NCBI GenBank assembly: GCA_038524325.1
Contig: JBCBIS010000004.1
Coordinates: 1 to 53,810 of the forward strand
Source: Thermohalobaculum sp038524325
Lineage (GTDB): Bacteria > Pseudomonadota > Alphaproteobacteria > Rhodobacterales > Rhodobacteraceae
DNA: 53,810 nt
Reading direction: 5' to 3'
Positions 25,629-34,061 of the stretch are shown piece after piece. The notes under the pieces were generated by a model that did no database searches, had not been told where the DNA came from, and saw nothing but the letters and a program-made list of their open reading frames with translations. Within the stretch, counting starts at the first letter, position 1. Each line of letters starts with the position of its first letter. The position numbers and the translations under genes were made by a program.

Positions 25629-27341
25629 ATGATCCGTCTCGCCCTCGCGACCCTCCTCCTGATCGTCGGCCTTGGCGGGCCCTCGGCGGCACAGACCCGG
25701 GCCGATCCCGAAGCGGCCAGCGGCAGGGCCGCGAAACCCCTGGTCGAGGCAACGACCCATATGATCGTCGCGGCGCATCCCGCGGCGGCCAAGGCCGGGC
25801 GCGAGATGCTGCGCGCGGGCGGCAGTGCGGCGGACGCGGCGATCGCCGCGCTTTTGGTTCTGAATGTGGTCGAGCCGCAATCCAGCGGCATCGGCGGCGG
25901 GGCCTTTGCCCTGGTCCTCGGGCCGGAGGGGCTCACCAGCTTCGACGCCCGCGAAACCGCGCCGCTCTCTGCCACGCCGCGTCTGTTCTTCGATGGCGAC
26001 CGCAAGCTTGGCTGGCTCGAGGCGGTGCCCAGCGGGCGCTCGGTGGGGGTGCCGGGGCAGCTGAAGCTGATGGAGGATCTCCATCGGCGCCACGGCCGCC
26101 TGCCCTGGCCGCGGCTGTTCTATCCGGCGATCCAACTGGCCGAGGGCGGGTTTCCGGTCAGCCCCCGTCTCGCCGCCTCTATCGCCGGTTTCGCGCCCGC
26201 GCTGATCGGCACCGATGCCGCCGCCCTGTTCCTGCCCGAGGGCACGCCGCTCGCCGAGGGAGAGATCCTGCGCAATCCGGCACTGGCCCGCTCCTTCCGG
26301 CGGATCGCGCTGTTGGGGGCCGAGATGCTTTATCAACGCAGCCTTGGCGATGCGGTGATCGCCTCCGTCCAAAAGGCCCCGATGCCCGGCGCCCTGACGG
26401 CAGAGGATCTCGCCGCCTACCGGGTGATCGAGCGGGCGCCGGTCTGCCATGGGTTTCAGACCTGGCGGGTCTGCGGCATGGGCCCGCCCTCCTCCGGCGC
26501 CACCACTGTCGGGCAGATCCTCGGCTTGATCGAAGCGACCGGGGGGGCGGCGGACGACCCGCATCTCTTCGCCGAAGCCTCGCGGCTGGCCTATGCCGAC
26601 AGGGGCCTCTATCTGGCGGATCCCGATCAAGTGAAGGTCCCTGTCACCGGTCTCCTCGACCCGGCCTATCTCGCCCAGCGCGCGGCGCTTATCGACCCGG
26701 AGCGGGCCGCCGAAGGCCCCGCCAGCCCGGGCACCCCGCCCTGGCAGGAGGGGCGGCTGGCCCCGGGCGATGCGGTCACCAGCCCGGGCACGACGCATCT
26801 CTCGGTGATCGATGGCGCGGGGCTGGCGATCTCCCTCACCGCCTCGATCGAGACCGCCTTCGGATCGAAGCGGGTGGCGGACGGGTTTCTTCTGAACAAT
26901 CAGCTCACCGATTTCTCCTTCACCCCCGCGGCCGAGGATGGCGCGCCGGTCGCCAATGCGCCGGGGCCGGGCAAACGCCCCCGCTCCTCGATGGCGCCGA
27001 CCATGGTGTTCGAGGGCGATCGGCTGGTCGCCCTGGCCGGGTCTCCCGGTGGCTCACGCATCCCCGAATATGTCGCCACCTCCTTGCTCGCCATGCTTGC
27101 CTCCGGCATGGACCCGGCCGAGGCCGCCGCGCGCCCCCATATCTCGCAGCGCAACCGGGCCAGCCTGGTGCTGGAAGCGGGCCGGCACAGCGCCGAGACG
27201 CGCGCGGCGCTGGCGGCAAACGGCCACCAGATCGAGGAATCGGCAATGACCTCCGGCCTGCACCTCATCCGCATCGCCGAGGATGGCGTCCTCCAAGGCG
27301 GGGCCGATCCGCGGCGCGAGGGCATCGCGCTCGGCGACTGA
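25629..27341 (+). CDS. ggt: Gamma-glutamyltransferase (glutathione hydrolase proenzyme)
   Basis: This 570-residue secreted Ntn-hydrolase splits the gamma-glutamyl bond of glutathione and transfers the glutamyl group. A Sec signal peptide is visible (MIRLALATLLLIVGLGGPSAAQ, cut near residue 22). HPAAAKAGREMLRAGGSAADAAIAA opens the large subunit. Self-cleavage should occur before Thr 388 in SPGTTHLSVIDG, which then becomes the catalytic N-terminus of the small subunit. The oxyanion segment SPGGSRIPEYVATSL is present. It follows the GH19 gene by 60 bases on the same strand but shares no obvious role with it. Confidence 0.95.
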   Translation: MIRLALATLLLIVGLGGPSAAQTRADPEAASGRAAKPLVEATTHMIVAAHPAAAKAGREMLRAGGSAADAAIAALLVLNVVEPQSSGIGGGAFALVLGPEGLTSFDARETAPLSATPRLFFDGDRKLGWLEAVPSGRSVGVPGQLKLMEDLHRRHGRLPWPRLFYPAIQLAEGGFPVSPRLAASIAGFAPALIGTDAAALFLPEGTPLAEGEILRNPALARSFRRIALLGAEMLYQRSLGDAVIASVQKAPMPGALTAEDLAAYRVIERAPVCHGFQTWRVCGMGPPSSGATTVGQILGLIEATGGAADDPHLFAEASRLAYADRGLYLADPDQVKVPVTGLLDPAYLAQRAALIDPERAAEGPASPGTPPWQEGRLAPGDAVTSPGTTHLSVIDGAGLAISLTASIETAFGSKRVADGFLLNNQLTDFSFTPAAEDGAPVANAPGPGKRPRSSMAPTMVFEGDRLVALAGSPGGSRIPEYVATSLLAMLASGMDPAEAAARPHISQRNRASLVLEAGRHSAETRAALAANGHQIEESAMTSGLHLIRIAEDGVLQGGADPRREGIALGD

Positions 27342-27441
27342 TCCGCCCACGAAACATCCCGACAGGTCGTTGAATGCAAGACAGCGCCACTGGCGCCCGC
27401 ACCTCGGAAAGATCGGGACGATCTTGCCGAGGGTATGTCGC

Positions 27442-27461
27442 GTCCGCCCCCTGGGGCGGAC
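27442..27461. terminator. GC-rich hairpin between convergent genes
   Basis: A stem GTCCGCCC/GGGCGGAC with a 4-base loop lies between the ends of ggt and the esterase gene. No T-run follows on either strand, so it is only a possible bidirectional terminator. Nothing else was seen in the 157-base gap. Confidence 0.4.
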
Positions 27462-27498
27462 ACCGCTTCGCTTCGGGGCCGTGAGATCAACGGCGGGA

Positions 27499-28431
27499 TC
27501 AGCCCGGGCGCTGCAAACATTCGTTCAGAAACGCATCCTGGCGGGCATGGGCCTCCCGCGCGATCGCCAGATCGAAGCAATCGAAGGCATGCACCCCGCC
27601 CGGCACCAGCGCCAGATCCGCCGCTCCGCCCGCCGCCTGCCAGCGTGCGGCCATGAACAAGCTGTCATCCAGAAGAGGATCGTTGGTCCCCACCTGGAAC
27701 AACGCCGGCGGCAGACCCGCGAGATCGGCCAGAAGCGGCGATGCCTCGGGATCCGCGCGCCCCGCCATCAGGTTCTCGCCAAACCATTCGATCACCGGGG
27801 TCGAGAGGATCAGATAGCTCTCGCCCCAGTTCTTGGCCGAGGGCGTCATCGCCAGATCGAAAATCCCGTAATTCAGCACCGCGCCCACCACCCGGTCCAA
27901 TCGCCCCGCGGCGCGCAGGCGCAGCAGAGTGATCACGCTCAGATGCGCCCCGGCGCTCTCGCCGCCGATGGCCACGGGCCCGTCGAACGTCTCCAGCGCC
28001 CAAAGTGCTGCCGCCGTACAATCTTCGGCCTGGGCTGGCCAGCGATGCTCCGGCGCCAGTCGGTACTGGATCGAGACCACAATCATCCCCGTCGCCGCCG
28101 CGATCCGCTGGCTATAGCGGTCAGACTGCTCCGGATTGCCAAAGGTCCAGCCGCCGCCATGGATGTGCAGATAGACGCCCCGCGCGGGTCCTGTGGGCCG
28201 CGAGACGCGCACCCGTCCCGCCCCCGGCGCGCCGGTCTCGACCCATTCCGACCCGTCCAGCGGCCCCGCCGGCGGAAACAGGCCCCTTCCCTCTGCGCGG
28301 GCCTGCCGCGTCGCCTCGATCGGCACGTCATAGGGGCGCGGGGCGGCCACCAGCTTGCGCGCCAGATCCTTGTTGAACGCGTCGGTCTCGGCGCTGACGG
28401 CGGAATGATCGAACGGATGCAGTGCGGGCAT
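27499..28431 (-). CDS. Alpha/beta hydrolase, hormone-sensitive-lipase (esterase) type
   Basis: This 310-residue esterase has the HSL-family HGGG oxyanion motif (HIHGGGWTFGNPEQS near residue 90), the nucleophile elbow IGGESAGAHLSV (Ser near residue 160) and a C-terminal His in PGGVHAFDCF. An Asp follows TNDPLLDDSLF. It has no signal peptide, so it acts in the cytoplasm on an unidentified ester or lactone. It diverges from the preT operon across 157 bases and may share that control region. Confidence 0.87.
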   Translation of the reverse strand: MPALHPFDHSAVSAETDAFNKDLARKLVAAPRPYDVPIEATRQARAEGRGLFPPAGPLDGSEWVETGAPGAGRVRVSRPTGPARGVYLHIHGGGWTFGNPEQSDRYSQRIAAATGMIVVSIQYRLAPEHRWPAQAEDCTAAALWALETFDGPVAIGGESAGAHLSVITLLRLRAAGRLDRVVGAVLNYGIFDLAMTPSAKNWGESYLILSTPVIEWFGENLMAGRADPEASPLLADLAGLPPALFQVGTNDPLLDDSLFMAARWQAAGGAADLALVPGGVHAFDCFDLAIAREAHARQDAFLNECLQRPG

Positions 28432-28527
28432 GGCGTGTCCCCCTCGGAGCCTCTGCCCGATCTATACGCCGCCCTCCCGCCGCCTGCCAGCCTCTCGCCG
28501 CCCGGCGATCCCTGCAAAATTTTTCCA

Positions 28528-28544
28528 TTTGATAAAATTTCAAA
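28528..28544. promoter_or_regulatory. AT-rich palindrome upstream of preT
   Basis: TTTGATAAAATTTCAAA (arms TTTGA and TCAAA) stands out in GC-rich DNA, 45 bases before preT and in the gap shared with the divergent esterase gene. Its position suits an operator or promoter element. It does not match the RutR-type site at 35875. Confidence 0.4.
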
Positions 28545-28588
28545 GCCGCTTCAGAGTGGAGGTGACAGAGGCAACCAAGAGGTCCCCC

Positions 28589-29893
28589 ATGTCGCGCGCC
28601 GCCGGACGTCTCAGCCCCGAGCAACTCGCCGAGAATTTCGCCGATCTGCACCCAGCCCTCTCGGCGCATGAGGCGCTGGTGGCGGCCGATCGTTGCTACT
28701 TCTGCCATGATGCGCCCTGCGTGACCGCCTGCCCGACGGCCATCGACATCCCGCTCTTCATCCGTCAGATCGCCACCGGCCAGCCCAAGGCGGCGGCGAA
28801 GACGATCTTCGATCAGAACATCCTGGGTGGGATGTGCGCCCGGGTCTGCCCCACCGAGACACTGTGCGAGGAAGCCTGTGTCCGCGAGACCGCCGAGGGC
28901 GAACCGGTGATCATCGGCCGCCTGCAGCGCTATGCCACCGACACCGCGATGGCGGGGCCGCAGCCTTATACCCGCGCCCCGGCCACCGGCAAGACCGTGG
29001 GCATTGTCGGCGCCGGTCCGGCGGGGCTCGCCTGCGCCCATCGGCTGGCGATGCTCGGCCATGCCGTGACGCTCTATGACGCGCGTCAGAAGGGCGGCGG
29101 GCTGAACGAATACGGCATCGCCGCCTATAAGACTGTCGAGGACTTCGCGGCGAAGGAGCTCGATTGGCTGCTCGGCATCGGCGGGATCGATCTGGTGACG
29201 GGGCAGAGCCTCGGCCCCGATCTCAGCCTTGCCGATCTGCAATCCCGCCATGACGCCGTGGTTCTGGCCATGGGCCTCGCCGGCGTCAACGCGCTGCGCG
29301 CCGAGGGCGAGGACATGCCGGGCGTGGAGAACGCCGTCGACTTCATCGCCGAGGTCCGCCAGAACGACCGCGCCCAGATCCCCGTGGGCCGCAATGTGGT
29401 GGTGATCGGCGGCGGCATGACCGCCATCGACGCCGCGGTTCAGGCCAAGCTGCTGGGCGCCGAGACGGTCACCATCGCCTATCGCCGCTCGCGCGCCGAG
29501 ATGGGGGCGAGCGGGTACGAGCAGGACCTGGCTGCCTCTAAAGGTGTGACCATCCGCGAAAACCTCCGCCCCCTGCGCGTGACAGGCGCGGGCGAGGCGA
29601 CGGCCATCGAGCTTGAATACACACGTCCCGGGCCGGATGGATTGGAGGGGACGGGGGAGACCCTGACGCTCGCCGCCGACCAGATCATGAAAGCCATCGG
29701 CCAGACCCTGGAGGCACCCGGGGAAATCGCCCTCGACGGGCACAAGATCCAGGTGGACGCCGAGGGCCGCAGCTCGATCCCCGGCATCTGGGCGGCGGGC
29801 GATTGCGCGGCGGGGGGCGACGACCTGACCGTCACCGCCGTCGCCGAGGGCCGCGACGTGGCGATGAGCATTCACCGGAGCTTTGCGGGCTGA
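28589..29893 (+). CDS. preT: NAD-dependent dihydropyrimidine dehydrogenase, subunit PreT
   Basis: This 434-residue electron-transfer subunit takes electrons from NADH and passes them to PreA for reduction of uracil or thymine to the 5,6-dihydro form. The N-terminal helical Fe-S part has two Cys sets (RCYFCHDAPCVTACPTAID and CARVCPTETLCEEACV). An FAD fold (VGIVGAGPAGLACAHRLAM, near residue 135) and an NADH fold (NVVVIGGGMTAIDAAVQAK) follow, and the FAD-closing segment GIWAAGDCAAGGDDLTV is near the C-terminus. ATG 28589 starts the conserved part; the frame is open further upstream without support. It is followed by a DUF1428 gene and preA. Confidence 0.93.
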   Translation: MSRAAGRLSPEQLAENFADLHPALSAHEALVAADRCYFCHDAPCVTACPTAIDIPLFIRQIATGQPKAAAKTIFDQNILGGMCARVCPTETLCEEACVRETAEGEPVIIGRLQRYATDTAMAGPQPYTRAPATGKTVGIVGAGPAGLACAHRLAMLGHAVTLYDARQKGGGLNEYGIAAYKTVEDFAAKELDWLLGIGGIDLVTGQSLGPDLSLADLQSRHDAVVLAMGLAGVNALRAEGEDMPGVENAVDFIAEVRQNDRAQIPVGRNVVVIGGGMTAIDAAVQAKLLGAETVTIAYRRSRAEMGASGYEQDLAASKGVTIRENLRPLRVTGAGEATAIELEYTRPGPDGLEGTGETLTLAADQIMKAIGQTLEAPGEIALDGHKIQVDAEGRSSIPGIWAAGDCAAGGDDLTVTAVAEGRDVAMSIHRSFAG

Positions 29894-29926
29894 TACCCTC
29901 CGCGCCTCAACCAGGAGGATCGTTCG

Positions 29927-30280
29927 ATGGCCTATTTGGAACTCTTCGTCGCCCCGGTGCCGACCGCGAACCGAGACGCCTACCTCACCCATGCCCGCGC
30001 CATGGGGGCGTTGTTCAAGGACCACGGCATGGAGACGATGATCGAATGCTGGGGCAGCCATGTGCCGGACGGCGCGCTCACCTCCCTGCCGCTCTCGGTC
30101 AAGCTGGAGGAGGGCGAGACGGTCGTCGCCGGCTGGATGCGCTGGCCCTCGAAAGAGGCGCGCGACAAAGGGTTCGAGGCCGCCATGGCCGACCCCCGCA
30201 TGACCGAAGAAATGACCCAGATGCCCTTTGACGGCAAACGCATGATCTTTGGCGGTTTCGACGTGATGCTGGAAATGTAA
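29927..30280 (+). CDS. DUF1428-family small protein
   Basis: This is a 117-residue cytoplasmic protein of the DUF1428 family (YbaA-like; dimeric alpha/beta-barrel fold). The N-terminus MAYLELFVAPVP, the middle GMETMIECWGSHVPDG and the C-terminal segment MPFDGKRMIFGGFDVMLE fit the family. It lies between preT and preA, with 33 and 10 bases to its neighbours and good ribosome-binding sites (CAGGAGG; AAGGAGG for preA), so the three genes are one transcript. Its function is unknown. Its place between two subunits of one enzyme suggests a link to pyrimidine reduction, but that is inference. Confidence 0.87.
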   Translation: MAYLELFVAPVPTANRDAYLTHARAMGALFKDHGMETMIECWGSHVPDGALTSLPLSVKLEEGETVVAGWMRWPSKEARDKGFEAAMADPRMTEEMTQMPFDGKRMIFGGFDVMLEM

Positions 30281-30290
30281 GGAGGCCCGG

Positions 30291-31595
30291 ATGGCCAACC
30301 TCTCCAACGACTTTGTGGGCATCAAGAGCCCGAATCCGTTCTGGCTCGCCTCGGCCCCGCCGACGGACAAGGAGTACAATGTCCGCCGCGCCTTCGAGGC
30401 CGGCTGGGGCGGGGTGGTCTGGAAGACCCTTGGCATGGACGGCCCGCCGATCGTGAACGTGAACGGGCCGCGTTACGGCGCTGTTTATGGGGCGGACCGG
30501 CGGCTGTTGGGGCTGAACAACATCGAGCTGATCACCGACCGCCCGCTGGATGTGAACCTGCGCGAGATCAAGGCGGTCAAGCGCGACTATCCCGACCGGG
30601 CCATGGTTGTTTCGCTGATGGTCCCCTGCGAGGAGCAGTGCTGGAAAGACATCCTCGCCCGGGTCGAGGAGACTGAGGCGGACGGGGTCGAGCTCAATTT
30701 CGGCTGCCCCCATGGGATGAGCGAGCGGGGCATGGGCTCCGCCGTCGGGCAGGTGCCGGACTATATCGAAATGGTCACCCGCTGGTGCAAGCAGAACACC
30801 CGGATGCCGGTAATCGTGAAGCTGACGCCGAACATCACCGATATCCGCTATCCTGCCCGTGCGGCCAAGGCAGGGGGCGCGGATGCGGTCAGCCTGATCA
30901 ACACGGTGAGTTCAATCACCAGCGTGAACCTGGACGATTTCAGCCCGGAGCCGAGCATCGACGGCAAAGGCTCCCACGGCGGCTATTGCGGCCCGGCGGT
31001 GAAGCCCATCGCGCTCAACATGGTGGCCGAGATCGCCCGCGATCCGGACACGGCAGGGATCCCGATCAGTGGCATCGGCGGGGTGACCACCTGGCGCGAC
31101 GCGGCGGAGTTCCTTGCGCTGGGCGCGGGCAATGTGCAGGTCTGCACCGCCGCCATGACCTATGGGTTCCGCGTGGTGCAGGAGATGATCTCGGGGCTGG
31201 AGGCCTGGATGGACCAGAAGGGTCATGCCGATCTGGACGCGGTGATCGGGCGGGCCACGCCCAATGTGACGGACTGGCAGTATCTGAACCTCAACTACGT
31301 CACCAAGGCGCGGATCGATCAGGATCTCTGCATCAAATGCGGGAGGTGTTTCGCAGCCTGCGAGGACACCTCGCACCAGGCGATCCGCATCGCCGAGGGC
31401 CGGGTCTTCGAGGTGATCGACGAGGAATGCGTCGCCTGCAATCTCTGCGTCAATGTCTGCCCGGTCGAGGCTTGCATCACCATGGAGCGCCTCGCCGCCG
31501 GCACCACCGACACCCGCACCGGAGCGACCATCAGCAACACCCATGCCGACTGGACCACCCACCCCAACAACCCAGGCCGGGTGGCGGCGGAGTAA
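30291..31595 (+). CDS. preA: NAD-dependent dihydropyrimidine dehydrogenase, subunit PreA
   Basis: This 434-residue catalytic subunit reduces uracil/thymine on FMN. The N-terminal TIM barrel resembles dihydroorotate dehydrogenase (NPFWLASAPPTDKEYNVRRA; ELNFGCPHGMSERGMGSAVG; PVIVKLTPNITDIRYPA). The C-terminus is a two-cluster ferredoxin domain (CIKCGRCFAACEDTSHQAI and CVACNLCVNVCPVEACI) that receives electrons from PreT. It is the last gene of the preT operon. The product is the substrate of the dihydropyrimidinase at 32172. Confidence 0.95.
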   Translation: MANLSNDFVGIKSPNPFWLASAPPTDKEYNVRRAFEAGWGGVVWKTLGMDGPPIVNVNGPRYGAVYGADRRLLGLNNIELITDRPLDVNLREIKAVKRDYPDRAMVVSLMVPCEEQCWKDILARVEETEADGVELNFGCPHGMSERGMGSAVGQVPDYIEMVTRWCKQNTRMPVIVKLTPNITDIRYPARAAKAGGADAVSLINTVSSITSVNLDDFSPEPSIDGKGSHGGYCGPAVKPIALNMVAEIARDPDTAGIPISGIGGVTTWRDAAEFLALGAGNVQVCTAAMTYGFRVVQEMISGLEAWMDQKGHADLDAVIGRATPNVTDWQYLNLNYVTKARIDQDLCIKCGRCFAACEDTSHQAIRIAEGRVFEVIDEECVACNLCVNVCPVEACITMERLAAGTTDTRTGATISNTHADWTTHPNNPGRVAAE

Positions 31596-31735
31596 GGTGC
31601 GCCTCGCTTACCACGACAGCGGTTGCATGGGGCTCGTCTTTGTGTCGAGCGGCTAGATCAGCGCGCCGCGAAGATCCTGACGCACCGGCCTCTGGGGCAG
31701 CTGCGCGCCCATGAATGGGCGCTCGACTTTGGCAG

Positions 31736-32122
31736 CTAAACCTGGTCCCGAGGATGCCCGATATGCAGCAGCCAGCCGCCGGGATCCCAGATAAAGATCA
31801 TCTTCCAATCCCAGGAGGTGATGGAAGGCGCGGCCACCTTCACGCCGGGATAGGAGTCTTCGAGCTTCAACGGCTCGATATGTGCCCACCAGTCATCCAC
31901 GCTCTCGACCCAAAACTGGACCATCCCGGCGATCTTCCGGTCATAGCCGATATGCTGCGCCGACAGAAACCGATGCCCGATCCCGGTGTCGATCTCGCAG
32001 ATCGTGTCCAGCGCCCAGTTCTCCTTGAACCCCAGTTCCTTGTAGAAGCGGCGGGCGACTGGCCAATCCTCGGGCGTATAGCCGAGGAAGGGCCGGAAAT
32101 CGCGGATTGCAGGTGTGCTCAT
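31736..32122 (-). CDS. VOC (glyoxalase/bleomycin-resistance) family protein
   Basis: This 128-residue protein carries one vicinal-oxygen-chelate module (DWPVARRFYKELGFKENW at the start, MIFIWDPGGWLLHIGH at the end). Such proteins dimerise to form a metal site; possible ligands are the His and Glu residues in these segments. It lies immediately downstream of the dihydropyrimidinase gene on the same strand (50 bases), so it is probably in that transcript. The substrate is unknown. The 140 bases between it and preA contain nothing recognised. Confidence 0.8.
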   Translation of the reverse strand: MSTPAIRDFRPFLGYTPEDWPVARRFYKELGFKENWALDTICEIDTGIGHRFLSAQHIGYDRKIAGMVQFWVESVDDWWAHIEPLKLEDSYPGVKVAAPSITSWDWKMIFIWDPGGWLLHIGHPRDQV

Positions 32123-32171
32123 TCGCGCCCCCTTTCGATTTGTTGGCGGACAGCCGCGGTGTTGGTTTCGC

Positions 32172-33632
32172 TCAGACCCCGCTCGGGATGTTCGTCACGT
32201 CGCGGACCACTTTGCGGGGCGCTGTCAGTTCCTTCCATTTCGACAGCGCCTGGTTCACCGCGGGGAAGGCGGGGCGGGGGACGAAGCGGCCTCGGCCCGG
32301 TTGGGGTTGGGAGTTTTTGCCGTGCTCCCAGATCACCTCGCCGCGGCTGAGGGTATAGCGCGCCTGGGCGGTCACCTCGATCCCTTCGAAGACGTTGTAG
32401 TCGATGATGGATTTCTGCATGGTGGCCGAGATGGTCTTGGAGATCTTCGGATCCCAGACCACGATATCCGCATCCGCCCCCTCCACGATCGCGCCCTTCC
32501 TGGGATAGATGTTCAGCACCTTGGCGATATTGGTTGAGGTGACGGCGACGAATTCCGAGGGCGTCAGCCGGCCCGTCTCGACGCCCCGGGTCCACAGAAC
32601 CGGCATCCGGTCCTCCAACCCGCCGGTCCCGTTGGGGATCATCGGAAAGCCCGCATCGCCCATATGTTTCTGCTCGGTGGTGAAGGCCGCGTGGTCGGTG
32701 GCCACCACTTGCAGCGAGCCTGCCGCCAGCCCGGCCCAGAGCCCGTCCTGATGATCCTTCGAGCGGAAGGGCGGCGACATCACGCGGCGGGCGGCGTATT
32801 CCCAATCCTTGTTGAAATACTCGCCCTCATCCAAGGTCAGATGCTGGATCAAGGGCTCGCCATAGACCCGCATCCCCTTTTGCCGGGCGCGGCGGATGGC
32901 TTCATGGGCCTGCTCGCAGGAGACATGGACAATATAGAGCGGGACGCCCGCAGCATCGGCGATCATGATGGCGCGGTTGGCGGCCTCGCCCTCGACCTCC
33001 GGCGGGCGGGAGAAGGCGTGGCCCTCGGGCCCCGTGATGCCCTCGGCCATGTATTTCTCCTGCAGGGCGGCCACCACATCGCCGTTCTCGGCATGGACCA
33101 GGGGCAGGGCGCCGAGGGCGGCACAGCGCTGGAACGAGGCGAACATCTCGTCATCCTCGATCATCAAGGCACCCTTATAGGCCATGAAATGCTTGAACGT
33201 GTTGATGCCGCGGGCGACGACTTCAGCCATCTCGTCAAAGATCTGCTCGGACCAGCCGGTGATCGCCATGTGATAGGAGATATCGGTGCAGATCTGATGG
33301 CCCGACTTGCGGTCCCAATCGTTCACCGCGTTTATCAGCGAGCCATCGGGGCCGGGCAGGACAAAATCCACGAGCATCGTGGTCCCCCCGGTGGCCGCGG
33401 CCCAGGTGCCGCTCTCAAAGGTCTCGGCGGCGGTGGTGCCCATGAAGGGCATCTCCAGATGGGTATGCGGGTCGATCCCACCCGGGATGACATAAGCCTC
33501 GGAGGCATCGATCACCTCATCGCCCGAGAGATCCTCGCCGATCCGAGCGACCCGCTCCCCCTCGATCAGAACATCCGCCTCCCAAACCCGATCCGCCGTG
33601 ACAACGGTGCCGCCCTTGATGACCTTGGTCAT
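32172..33632 (-). CDS. hydA: Dihydropyrimidinase
   Basis: This 486-residue amidohydrolase opens 5,6-dihydrouracil or dihydrothymine to the N-carbamoyl beta-amino acid, the second step after PreTA. The first metal site is GIDPHTHLEMPF near residue 58. The carbamylated Lys is in FKHFMAYKGALM (near 150). Further metal-binding His residues are in PLVHAENGD and IVHVSCEQAHEAI. ATG 33632 follows AGGAGATATC; the frame extends upstream only through a CCCGGG palindrome and is not expected to be translated. The VOC gene lies downstream. The carbamoyl amidohydrolase gene is on the same strand about 1 kb upstream, separated by a GIY-YIG unit and a lipoprotein gene. Confidence 0.95.
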   Translation of the reverse strand: MTKVIKGGTVVTADRVWEADVLIEGERVARIGEDLSGDEVIDASEAYVIPGGIDPHTHLEMPFMGTTAAETFESGTWAAATGGTTMLVDFVLPGPDGSLINAVNDWDRKSGHQICTDISYHMAITGWSEQIFDEMAEVVARGINTFKHFMAYKGALMIEDDEMFASFQRCAALGALPLVHAENGDVVAALQEKYMAEGITGPEGHAFSRPPEVEGEAANRAIMIADAAGVPLYIVHVSCEQAHEAIRRARQKGMRVYGEPLIQHLTLDEGEYFNKDWEYAARRVMSPPFRSKDHQDGLWAGLAAGSLQVVATDHAAFTTEQKHMGDAGFPMIPNGTGGLEDRMPVLWTRGVETGRLTPSEFVAVTSTNIAKVLNIYPRKGAIVEGADADIVVWDPKISKTISATMQKSIIDYNVFEGIEVTAQARYTLSRGEVIWEHGKNSQPQPGRGRFVPRPAFPAVNQALSKWKELTAPRKVVRDVTNIPSGV

Positions 33633-33653
33633 TGATATCTCCTGTTCCGTGTT

Positions 33654-33682
33654 GCGCTGTCCCGGGCTTGACCCGGGACCTC
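33654..33682 (+). repeat. CCCGGG palindromic element A (left arm of 29-bp inverted pair)
   Basis: The element begins GCGCTGTCCCGGGCTTGACC and contains an 8-bp stem GTCCCGGG/CCCGGGAC around CTTGA. Its 29 bases are the exact reverse complement of 34013-34041, across the GIY-YIG gene. A further CCCGGGAC follows at 33684-33691. Confidence 0.85.
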
Positions 33683-33705
33683 GCCCGGGACCTTGATCGA
33701 GTGGC

Positions 33706-33993
33706 TCAGAGCGGAATGTCCGAGGCGACATCGCGCCAGGTTGGATTTGTCCGACGGATCAGGTCGATCTTCCAGGCGCGGTGCCAACGCTTGATCGCCT
33801 TCTCGCGCCTCAGGGCGGCCTCCAAGGTATCGTGCATCTCGAACCAGTAGAGCGTGTGGACATTGTACCTGGCGGTGTGACCCTTGACGGAGCGGGCGCG
33901 ATGCTGCGCGACCCGTTTCCTGAGATCGTTGGTCATGCCGACATAAAGGGCGCCGCCGGGGCGGGAGCCGAGGATATAGACGAAGTATGGCAT
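33706..33993 (-). CDS. GIY-YIG nuclease-domain protein (UPF0213-like)
   Basis: This protein of about 95 residues consists of a single GIY-YIG domain. The two short motifs are in MPYFVYILGSRPGG and ALYVGMTNDLRKRVAQH, with the conserved Arg after the second. A catalytic-type Glu lies in LRREKAIKRWHRAWK. Starts are possible at ATG 33993 or ATG 33999; neither has a clear ribosome-binding site. The gene sits between two exactly inverted 29-bp CCCGGG elements and interrupts the pyrimidine gene cluster. It could be a cargo-free mobile or selfish unit, a DNA repair nuclease, or inactive. Its activity cannot be judged from sequence alone. Confidence 0.8.
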   Translation of the reverse strand: MPYFVYILGSRPGGALYVGMTNDLRKRVAQHRARSVKGHTARYNVHTLYWFEMHDTLEAALRREKAIKRWHRAWKIDLIRRTNPTWRDVASDIPL

Positions 33994-34012
33994 CCGCATC
34001 GAGCCGCTCGTA

Positions 34013-34041
34013 GAGGTCCCGGGTCAAGCCCGGGACAGCGC
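34013..34041 (-). repeat. CCCGGG palindromic element B (right arm of 29-bp inverted pair)
   Basis: This is an exact inverted copy of 33654-33682, placed 14-20 bases upstream of the GIY-YIG start. It carries the same GTCCCGGG/CCCGGGAC stem. Confidence 0.85.
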
Positions 34042-34061
34042 GTGTTGGAAATGTTGGCGCG

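Noticed and set aside
33633..33731. Longer N-terminus for dihydropyrimidinase
   Set aside because: The extension is translated from a CCCGGG palindrome; ATG 33632 has a good ribosome-binding site and the family start.
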